Assembly: GCA_937136445.1 (NCBI GenBank)
Contig: CAKZOQ010000200.1
Location: forward strand, 1 to 12,593
Length of the DNA stretch: 12,593 nucleotides
From: an uncultured Gemmatimonadota bacterium
GTDB lineage: Bacteria; Gemmatimonadota; Gemmatimonadetes; Longimicrobiales; Gaopeijiaceae
Reading direction: 5' to 3'
Below the pieces are notes generated by a model, which worked only from the letters and a program-made list of their open reading frames with translations, did not search any database and was not told the DNA's origin. The position numbers and the translations under genes are program-made. Positions 7,246 to 12,593 of the stretch are shown piece after piece (the first letter of the stretch is position 1; every line of letters starts with the position of its first letter).

Positions 7246-7838
7246 GAAGCTCAACGCGGCGCTCGCTCGGCCGAGGGCGACGGGACAGATAGGCGGTGAT
7301 TCCCTGCGTCACCAGCACCCCGGCGTCGCCGGAGACCCCCGCCGGGGGTCGACCAGACTCAGCCGCAGCAAGGGCTCGATGCCGGTCACCGGACCGAGGT
7401 CCACCGGTCGATGCCAGGTGAGGAGGCCCTGGGCCGCGAGGAAATCCGGGACCACCCCGTCGTCCCCAGGGGCCCTCCAGTTCTCCCCTCCCGCCAACGC
7501 GACCACCAGGTGGGGTCCTGCGGCCCAGTCGCCCACCTCCAGGTCCACCTCCCACCCCGTGGCGCGCTCGCCGTCCCCGTCGGTCCCCGGAGCGTCCCGG
7601 AGCGCCAGGCTCCCGCCCACCACCATACCGGGCGTCACCTCCACGATGGACCGGGCCGTGAGGGTCTTGCTGCCGTTGTCGTCCACCGCGTCCTGAACGG
7701 AGGAGCGAGCGTACTGGACCTGGAGCCGCCCCCCACCTGAAGCTCGCCCTGACGGGCGGACACCTCCTGAGCTCCGAGGACGGGACCCCAGGAGGGCAGG
7801 ATCACGAGGTGGAGGCTGGCGAGGAGGAGTCGGAGCAT
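7240..7838 (-). pseudogene. Degraded phosphate-selective porin paralogue
   Basis: This is a broken copy of the downstream porin. The ATG at 7838 opens a signal peptide (MLRLLLASLHLVILPSWG) followed by GELQVGG. One base lost in a six-G run (7729-7734) then shifts frame, and restoring it gives RLQVQYARSSVQDAV, matching the intact porin's first strand. Next comes DDNGSKTLTARS, which aligns with the intact DENDSRSFAGRL, so about 130 codons between these points are missing. The frame then matches well (WEVDLEVGDWAAGPH, AQGLLTWHRP, VTGIEPLLRLSLVD). A second single-base loss near 7334-7350 moves the match to GDAGVLVTQGITAYLS, after which similarity fades and the final aromatic strand is absent. The 3' boundary is approximate. 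It sits 28 bp after phoB. Both shifts fall in G/C runs, so base-calling error could explain them, but not the deletion. Confidence 0.82.
7334..7350 (-). repeat. Perfect 7-bp inverted repeat at the second porin frameshift
   Basis: GACCCCC and GGGGGTC flank a three-base loop, forming a perfect 7-bp stem at the point where the porin-like frame breaks for the second time. The intact porin has no matching hairpin at this position. It may be a slippage hotspot, or it may have arisen during decay. Confidence 0.5.
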
Positions 7839-7866
7839 GGAGGAAGAACGACGCCGCGGCGGGGGA

Positions 7867-8628
7867 CTACTGCTCGCCGTCCGGCACCTTGAGCCGATAT
7901 CCGAAGCCCCGGATGGTCTCGATCCAGTCCCCGAGCTCCTCCAGCTTGCTCCGGAGTCTTCGGACGTGCATGTCCACCGTCCGGGTCTGGATCCGGTCGG
8001 AGACCCCGGCCTCCACGTCCCAGGCCTTCTCCAGGAGCTGCTTCCGGCTCTGGGTGCGGCCGCGCCGCTCCATGAGGGCCTGGAGGAGCCGGAACTCGGT
8101 GGGGGTCAGGTTGAGCTCCTCGCCGTTCCGGGACACCTGGTGGGCTCCCAGGTCCATTCGGAGGGGTCCGGCACGGAGGACGCGGCCCCCGGCGGTGACC
8201 CCGGTCTCGCGCATCCGGCGGAGGATGGCCTGGACCCGGAGGACCAGTTCCCTGGGGCTGAACGGCTTGGTGAGGTAGTCGTCGGCGCCGAGCTCGAAGC
8301 CCTGGATGCGATCTTCCTGCTCCCGCTTGGCGGTGAGCATGAGGACCGGCACCGACGACGTGGCCTGCTCGTCCCGGAGGCGGTTCAGGACCTCGTCTCC
8401 GCTGATGCCCGGAAGCATCCGATCCAGGACCACCAGGTCCGGGATCTCCCGGCTGATGGACTCCAGCGCCTCCGTCCCGGTGCCGGAGGTCTCCACCCGG
8501 AAGCCCTCCCGGGTGAGCTGATAGGCGATGAGGGCCGCGATGTCGGGCTCGTCCTCGACGACGAGAACCCGGGCCACGAGCTGTTCTTCTCCGGCCGTAT
8601 CCATAGTGGTCGCTGGGCTGCTGGTCAT
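7867..8628 (-). CDS. phoB: Phosphate regulon response regulator PhoB (OmpR/PhoB family)
   Basis: PhoB is the transcription factor activated by PhoR that binds Pho boxes. From the ATG at 8628 it has 253 residues. The receiver domain (about 20-140) carries the acidic pair E25/D26, the phospho-acceptor D69 in VVLDRMLPGISG, T99 and the conserved K121 in KPFSPREL. The C-terminal winged helix (about 155-250) shows LTPTEFRLLQALMERRGRTQ, SRKQLLEKAWD, RTVDMHVRRLRSKL and IETIRGFGYRL. Another in-frame ATG at 8604 would also keep both domains. The frame runs on to 8949, but that lies inside the neighbouring gene and reads as shadow. The phoB name rests on similarity plus the cluster with phoR and pst. 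phoB and phoR are separated here by two porin copies. Confidence 0.93.
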   Translation of the reverse strand: MTSSPATTMDTAGEEQLVARVLVVEDEPDIAALIAYQLTREGFRVETSGTGTEALESISREIPDLVVLDRMLPGISGDEVLNRLRDEQATSSVPVLMLTAKREQEDRIQGFELGADDYLTKPFSPRELVLRVQAILRRMRETGVTAGGRVLRAGPLRMDLGAHQVSRNGEELNLTPTEFRLLQALMERRGRTQSRKQLLEKAWDVEAGVSDRIQTRTVDMHVRRLRSKLEELGDWIETIRGFGYRLKVPDGEQ

Positions 8629-8680
8629 AGGTCTCGGCGCGAGGCCGCCTGCAACCCCGACCGCCGCGGAGAGCCCGCGC

Positions 8681-9916
8681 TCAGCCGGCGCGACAGAGCG
8701 CCTCGATCTCTTCCTCGGAAAGGGTGTGATCGCTGGATTTCGCCGCCTTGAAGACCCGCTGCACCAGGTCCTCGTCTTCGGCGTCGTAGCCGTGCTCCCG
8801 GAGCCAGTAGCGCACGTTGGAGACCCCGGACATGGGACCGACCTCGATCCGCTGCTTCCGCCCCACCAGGGAGGCCGGGACTCCGGAGTAGATGCGGTCC
8901 ATGAGCCACCGGTCGCCCTTGGCCTCGGCCTTGATGAGGGCGGCGGCATGGACCCCGGTGGCGGTGCGGAAGGCGTCCTTCCCCACCACCGGATGAGAGT
9001 GGGGCACCGGCACCTGGCAGGCCCGGCTGGCCAGCTCGCAGTAGGCGGCCAGGCTCCCGAGGTCGGTGTCGTGGACGCCGTCCAGCGCCAGGTTCACCAG
9101 GAGGAGCTCCATCTCGGTGTTTCCTGAGCGCTCCCCGATGCCCAGCGCCGTCCCGTGGAGGCGGGTGGCTCCGGCCTCCACCGCCACCATCGCGTTGATC
9201 ACGCCGAAGCCCCGGTCCCGATGGCCGTGCCAGTCCACCTCCACATCCTCCCCGGAGGGCTCGATGATCTCCTCGATGACGAATCGGACCAGCGTCCGGA
9301 CGCCGTCGGGGGTGGCGTGCCCCACGGTGTCCGCCAGGCACAGGCGCTTCGCCCCGCACTCGATGGCGTTCCCGTAGAGCGCCTTGAGGGTCTCCGGGTC
9401 GGCTCGGGTGGTGTCCTCGGTGACGAAGAGGACCGGCAGACCCTCTCGGACGCAGAACTCCACCGTCGCGGCAGAGGTCTTCAACATGCGATCCAGCTCC
9501 CAACCCTCGGCGTAGCGCCGGATGGGGGAGGAGCCGATGAAGGTGCACGCCTCGATGGGCATGCCCACGTCCTGGGAGATGGCCGCGATGGGCTCCACGT
9601 CCGCCAGGACCGTGCGTGCTGCGCAATTGGGCCGGATGGACAGGTCGGCGTCCCGGATCTCGTTGCAGAGCGCCGTGACTGCATCCACCTGCCGTGCTCC
9701 CGCCCCGGGCAACCCGATGTCCGCGGTGTGGATCCCCAGATCGTCCATGAGATGGAGGAGGCGGATCTTCGCCCCGATGGGAGGATCGACCACGGACGGA
9801 TTCTGGAGGCCGTCCCGTAGCGTCTCGTCGTCCAGCTCGACCTTCGGGCGGGTGGACCAGTCGAAGTCCCGGCCCGCCAGATTCCAGTCGTAGATCAGTT
9901 CCTGTTCGTTCTTCAA
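8681..9916 (-). CDS. 2-isopropylmalate/homocitrate synthase-family protein (DRE-TIM metallolyase)
   Basis: This family condenses acetyl-CoA with a 2-oxo acid (leucine or lysine pathway) using a divalent metal in a TIM barrel. The 411-residue protein carries the signature DETLRDGLQNP (30-40), TFIGSSPIRRYAEGW (125-139), the metal-binding HGH (230-232) and GIGERSGNTEME (259-270), then a short helical tail. It lacks the C-terminal allosteric domain of long LeuA proteins, so its size is nearer homocitrate synthase or short LeuA. The usual HxHND is HGHRDRG and GEQ is GLQ, so it is a divergent member. Exact substrate cannot be read; isopropylmalate, homocitrate, citramalate or another 2-oxo acid condensation are possible. 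The TTG start at 9916 has GAGGGG six bases upstream. It sits 52 bp before phoB and 42 bp after a lipoprotein gene. No metabolic link to phosphate is evident. Confidence 0.8.
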   Translation of the reverse strand: MKNEQELIYDWNLAGRDFDWSTRPKVELDDETLRDGLQNPSVVDPPIGAKIRLLHLMDDLGIHTADIGLPGAGARQVDAVTALCNEIRDADLSIRPNCAARTVLADVEPIAAISQDVGMPIEACTFIGSSPIRRYAEGWELDRMLKTSAATVEFCVREGLPVLFVTEDTTRADPETLKALYGNAIECGAKRLCLADTVGHATPDGVRTLVRFVIEEIIEPSGEDVEVDWHGHRDRGFGVINAMVAVEAGATRLHGTALGIGERSGNTEMELLLVNLALDGVHDTDLGSLAAYCELASRACQVPVPHSHPVVGKDAFRTATGVHAAALIKAEAKGDRWLMDRIYSGVPASLVGRKQRIEVGPMSGVSNVRYWLREHGYDAEDEDLVQRVFKAAKSSDHTLSEEEIEALCRAG

Positions 9917-9922
9917 CCCGGA

Positions 9923-9928
9923 CCCCTC
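9923..9928 (-). promoter_or_regulatory. Ribosome binding site supporting a TTG start
   Basis: GAGGGG on the minus strand is six bases ahead of the TTG at 9916. The next in-frame Met lies after the catalytic DETLRDG motif, so the TTG is the only workable start. Confidence 0.65.
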
Positions 9929-9958
9929 GCGTATTGGCGATCGAGGATGCCATGGGTA

Positions 9959-10465
9959 TCAGAGCTCGTCGTAGTTCAGAAGCTTCCAGGTCCCTCCGTA
10001 CTCCACGAGCACGTCGAAACTCGGAAGGATTCCCTCCTCGCCGGTGTCGGTTCGTCGAACCGTCACCTCCACCCCGGGATGCAGGGCGAAGCTCTCATAC
10101 GCCTCCGGCTCCTCCGTAACGTCGATGGACACCACCTGAAGCTGCATCCCCCCGAAGCTCGAGAGGAGCTGCGACAGCCCCTTGCGTGAGTTGGTGGTGT
10201 TCAGACCCCACACGAATTCGAAGGGCGTGTATTCCTGATCCGGCATCTCGGGCCAGAGGAGGGTTTCGTACTCCTCGCGAGAGATGAGGAAACCCTGGAG
10301 AGCTACCCTGTCCTTGTCGGCCAGGGCTCCCAACACCGCCTCTACCAGGGCTCCCTCTGATCTCTCTGCGTTCGCGAGAGGAGACCGTGCGACGGCATCG
10401 CTGCACGCCGCGGTGAGCATCACCAGAAACCCCAGGGCCAGCATCCACCGGGTCGGACGAATCAC
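9959..10465 (-). CDS. Small lipoprotein of unknown function
   Basis: I do not recognise the family. With the GTG at 10465 the protein has 168 residues and starts with a good lipoprotein signal: basic MIRPTRW, hydrophobic LALGFLVML, then LTAAC with Cys21. The ATG at 10444 would give a signal lacking a basic start, and an ATG at 10549 would give an overlong one; no strong ribosome binding site decides between them. The mature part begins with a helical stretch (EGALVEAVLGALADKDRVAL), has SREEYETLLWPEMP near residues 62-75, and ends with a beta-rich region (VEVTVRRTDTG, SFDVLVEYGGTWKLLNYDEL). That helix-then-sheet order, with a final tryptophan strand, resembles small NTF2-like or stress lipoproteins, but this is a guess. 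It is 42 bp upstream of the synthase-family gene and may share its transcript. Confidence 0.75.
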   Translation of the reverse strand: MIRPTRWMLALGFLVMLTAACSDAVARSPLANAERSEGALVEAVLGALADKDRVALQGFLISREEYETLLWPEMPDQEYTPFEFVWGLNTTNSRKGLSQLLSSFGGMQLQVVSIDVTEEPEAYESFALHPGVEVTVRRTDTGEEGILPSFDVLVEYGGTWKLLNYDEL

Positions 10466-10637
10466 GCCCTGTGGAAAGATGGCCTCGCTCCGCGTCCGCC
10501 GCGAGGGCGTCCGGTGGGGAGCGCGTCGGGATTCTGGGTCGGTGTGCATCACTCGGTTCGGTCTCTTCGTGGTCGTTCTCGTGTCCCGTCGGATCCGGGG
10601 GGCGGACGGCCGGGCGCCCACCCCCCTCCACCCTCGT
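10466..10637 (-). other. Leader region of the small lipoprotein gene; no clear promoter
   Basis: This is the untranslated stretch between the hairpin and the small lipoprotein gene. I see no convincing -35/-10 pair and no Pho-box repeat. It holds the palindrome GGGCGCCC and two further in-frame start options at 10549 (ATG) and 10465 (GTG). A promoter for the lipoprotein-synthase-phoB run may lie here but cannot be pointed to. Confidence 0.3.
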
Positions 10638-10662
10638 GGGTGGTCCGTCGGGGACGCCACCC
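10628..10662 (-). terminator. GC-rich hairpin after the FN3 lipoprotein, with alternative partner
   Basis: Six bases after the stop codon the minus strand folds as GGGTGG + CGTC, loop CCC, GACG, a two-base GA bulge, then CCACCC (10662-10638), about ten pairs. A third segment, GGGTGG (10633-10628), can pair with the same CCACCC across a four-base ACGA loop. The two folds are mutually exclusive. There is no T-tract, so it may be a terminator of the kind used in GC-rich genomes, an mRNA 3'-end stabiliser, or a simple attenuator. Confidence 0.5.
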
Positions 10663-10668
10663 AGCGGG

Positions 10669-12465
10669 TCAGTTCCCCGCCGAGTTCGGCCGGCTGTCGG
10701 CCCCGTCGATGCTCCAGATGGTCCAGCCGTTGTACCAGGCGTCGGCCAGAGACGTCCCCGGCTCCACGGCACCCGGATAGTCGGTGGCCACCAGCGTCCG
10801 TCCGTCCGTCGGCGCGAAGAGGTTCACCCCGTCGAAGGCGATGGTGCTCAGATCGAAGGCCGTGTAGCCGTCCGGAGCCGCCGTCGCGATGATGGCCGGC
10901 GGAGCGCTGAGCTCCCCGTACATGTTGTAGCTCGGGTCCAGGAGCGGGTCGGTGACCATGTTGTTCCACCCGTCCGTCAGGAAGAAGTCCATGTTCTCCT
11001 GGGTGGTGAAGCCACCGCACTCCTCGAAGTTCTCCATGCTGTCGCCGGCCCCCGCGTTGTTCCAGACGATGGACCCCTGGATGTCCAGGGTCGTCTGCGG
11101 GTTCGTCTCACCGCCGAGGCGGTTGTTGGCGTTCACGACGGTCTGACCCTCGCCCACGCAGACGCCGGCGTTGCCGAAGTCGCGGAGGATGGAGTTGTAG
11201 ACCCGGTAGTGGGTGGCCTCGCGGAACTCGATGCCCCGGTCGCCGTTGGGTCCGCCGATCTCCCCGGACTGCACGTCCTGGTCCCCGCCGATCATGGTGG
11301 CGTTGGCGATGACCGCGGTGGAGTAGGGCGCCGCGTCGGCGTCCTCTCCGTCGTTGGAGAGCTCCATCCCGTTGTCGGCCTCGTCGCCGCGCTGCTGCCC
11401 GACGATGAACTGCATGAAGCCGCGGTAGCCGTCGGTACCGTCGACGGAGTCGTCGCCGATCCCTGTAACCACCAGGTGGTCGACCGAAGCCGTGCCGCCG
11501 AAGGGCTCGATGCCGTCGTCCACGTTGTAGTGGATCTGGATGTAGGAGAGGGTGGTGCCGGCGCCCACGCCCTGCAGCGCCAGTCCGTTGAGCTCGTCGG
11601 AGGGGGTCACGCGGTCCCCGGCGAACTCGATGCGGACGCCCCGGAGGATGCCGGAGCTGTCCATGTCATCCATGCCCCCGAAGAGGCCGGAGTCGCCCTC
11701 ACCCTGCGCCTCGGTGCCGGCGTTGGTCTGGGCCTGACCGTTGATGATCAGTCCGCCCCAGTCGCCCCGATCCCGCTGCCCACGAGGATTGTCGGAGGTG
11801 AAGACGATGACCTCCTCGGCCGTCGGCGGGCGATCCTCACCCGTGGCGTCGGCGATGATCTGCGAGCCGCGGCTCACCACGAGGTAGGCACCCCGCACGC
11901 CCTGCGGCAGGTTGGTCCGGCCCACGATGGTGGTGCCGGGCTCGATGGTCAGCGTGGCCTCGACACAGTCGGGATCGCTCCCGTCCGTCCCGCAGTCGCG
12001 GCCCACGAAGGTGGGCTGACGCAGCACGTAGGTCTTGTCGGCCGTCCAGGTGACGTCGGCGAGAATGTCGTTCTCGACGACCACGAAGTCCGGCTCCTCG
12101 TCGGCGATCTGCGCCGTGGCGGCCGTAGATGTGGCCGATCCGGCGGTGTTCGTCGCCGTGACGGTCGCCGCGTAGGTGGCGCCGGGGGTCAGGCCCGTGA
12201 AGTCCACGCTGGTGCCCGTGGTGGACTCGGAGCGGGCGCTCTCACCGGGAGTGGAGAGGGACACGTCGTAGCTGTCGGCGTCGCTCACCGCCGTCCAGGC
12301 CACGGTGATGGTGGTACCGTTGGCGGCAGCCGTCACGCCCGTGGGGGCGCTGGGGGCGGTCACCTGAGGCGGTTCTGTAGGGGGATCGTCGTCGCCGCAA
12401 GCGACGGTCGCGAGCGATCCCAGCGATACCACGCTGAGGATGGCCAGCAGTCGCATCCACTTCAT
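10669..12465 (-). CDS. Surface lipoprotein with FN3 domain and probable beta-helix
   Basis: This is a 598-residue exported lipoprotein. The ATG at 12465 has GGGAG ten bases upstream, and the signal (MKWMRLLAILSVVSLGSLAT) ends at the lipobox VAC with Cys23, followed by GDDD. A fibronectin type III domain spans about 36-120 (PSAPTGVTAAANG... TVAWTAV... GLTPGATYAATVTATN). The rest is rich in short beta repeats and Asn/Gly/Asp turns, with LTIEPGTTIVGR (172-183), DWGGLIINGQAQ (235-246), LRGVRIEFAG (274-283), LSYIQIHYNVDDGIE (306-320) and YRVYNSILRDFGNAG (420-434), as in right-handed parallel beta-helix proteins. The Cys pairs 158/167 and 436/483 may form disulfides. It lies 41 bp after a TonB-dependent receptor stop, suggesting a co-transcribed surface partner. 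The ligand is unknown. The frame extends to a GTG at 12519, which would give a poor signal. Confidence 0.85.
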   Translation of the reverse strand: MKWMRLLAILSVVSLGSLATVACGDDDPPTEPPQVTAPSAPTGVTAAANGTTITVAWTAVSDADSYDVSLSTPGESARSESTTGTSVDFTGLTPGATYAATVTATNTAGSATSTAATAQIADEEPDFVVVENDILADVTWTADKTYVLRQPTFVGRDCGTDGSDPDCVEATLTIEPGTTIVGRTNLPQGVRGAYLVVSRGSQIIADATGEDRPPTAEEVIVFTSDNPRGQRDRGDWGGLIINGQAQTNAGTEAQGEGDSGLFGGMDDMDSSGILRGVRIEFAGDRVTPSDELNGLALQGVGAGTTLSYIQIHYNVDDGIEPFGGTASVDHLVVTGIGDDSVDGTDGYRGFMQFIVGQQRGDEADNGMELSNDGEDADAAPYSTAVIANATMIGGDQDVQSGEIGGPNGDRGIEFREATHYRVYNSILRDFGNAGVCVGEGQTVVNANNRLGGETNPQTTLDIQGSIVWNNAGAGDSMENFEECGGFTTQENMDFFLTDGWNNMVTDPLLDPSYNMYGELSAPPAIIATAAPDGYTAFDLSTIAFDGVNLFAPTDGRTLVATDYPGAVEPGTSLADAWYNGWTIWSIDGADSRPNSAGN

Positions 12466-12506
12466 GTCGATGGTACTCCCGTTGAGGAGGTTGGCAAAAT
12501 GGGGAA

Positions 12507-12593
12507 CTAGAACTCCCACGAAAGGCTGACCGAGAAGGTTCGGCCGGCCGAGTACAGGCGCTGGACCTGGGTGATCCCGTTCGCTTCCTGCTC
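12507..12593 (-). CDS. TonB-dependent outer-membrane receptor, C-terminal fragment
   Basis: Only the last 28 residues lie in the window, running in from the right edge to a TAG at 12509-12507. They end in RLYSAGRTFSVSLSWEF. A GRTFSVSLSWEF-type ending with a terminal phenylalanine is characteristic of the last strand of TonB-dependent receptors and serves as the barrel-assembly signal. The frame is open to the edge. The gene is followed after 41 bp by the FN3/beta-helix lipoprotein, echoing known receptor plus surface-lipoprotein pairs that import bulky nutrients. The substrate cannot be told from this piece. Other outer-membrane barrels could end similarly, but this wording favours the receptor family. 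Confidence 0.75.
   Translation of the reverse strand, partial: EQEANGITQVQRLYSAGRTFSVSLSWEF

Noticed and set aside
7079..7555. Independent 158-codon gene on the minus strand
   Set aside because: Only its middle part (GDAGVLVTQGITAYLS) has meaning, as a frame-shifted porin remnant; the rest is shadow over the two porin copies.
8629..8949. Upstream extension of the phoB frame
   Set aside because: It overlaps the synthase-family gene and reads as Ser/Pro/Arg-rich shadow before the receiver domain.
10471..12510. Plus-strand open frame of 679 codons
   Set aside because: It is antisense to the FN3 lipoprotein and composed of biased Val/Gly/Asp/His sequence with no domain pattern.
1..12593. CRISPR arrays, tRNA/rRNA genes, transposases, toxin-antitoxin pairs or other defence genes
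   Set aside because: No regularly spaced repeats, tRNA-like folds, transposase motifs or defence domains were seen; the gaps are short and filled by operon spacers.

Overview
This window is a strongly GC-rich stretch from a Gram-negative-type (diderm) bacterium. All supported genes are on the minus strand, so the biological reading order runs from high to low coordinates. The best guess at origin is Gemmatimonadota or a related soil or marine phylum. This is inferred from the high GC, many GTG/TTG starts, and an outer-membrane receptor beside a fibronectin-III/beta-helix surface lipoprotein. It is not proven by any marker gene.

In transcription order the window holds: (1) the last codons of a TonB-dependent outer-membrane receptor (right edge); (2) a large lipoprotein with one FN3 domain and a probable beta-helix, followed by a GC-rich hairpin; (3) a small lipoprotein of unknown function; (4) a short DRE-TIM metallolyase of the 2-isopropylmalate/homocitrate synthase family; (5) phoB; (6) a broken porin copy; (7) an intact phosphate-selective porin (OprO/P type); (8) phoR; (9) a Pho-box-like regulatory region; (10) pstS, pstC, pstA, pstB and phoU, the last cut by the left edge.

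Regions 5-10 form one phosphate-starvation cluster. The porin would pass phosphate across the outer membrane, the lipoprotein PstS binds it, PstC/PstA carry it through the inner membrane using ATP hydrolysis by PstB, and PhoU links transporter status to the PhoR kinase, which controls PhoB. Tight spacing and stop/start overlaps (GTGA for pstC-pstA, ATGA for pstB-phoU) point to translational coupling. Three heptads spaced 11 bp apart upstream of pstS look like a PhoB operator.

The least ordinary points are: the porin pair inserted between phoB and phoR; the decayed porin copy, with one internal deletion of about 130 codons and two single-base frameshifts in G/C runs; the Pho-box-like repeats; the alternative-pairing hairpin after the FN3 lipoprotein; and the receptor/lipoprotein pair next to a phosphate locus. 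I see no new defence system, CRISPR array, mobile element or RNA gene.
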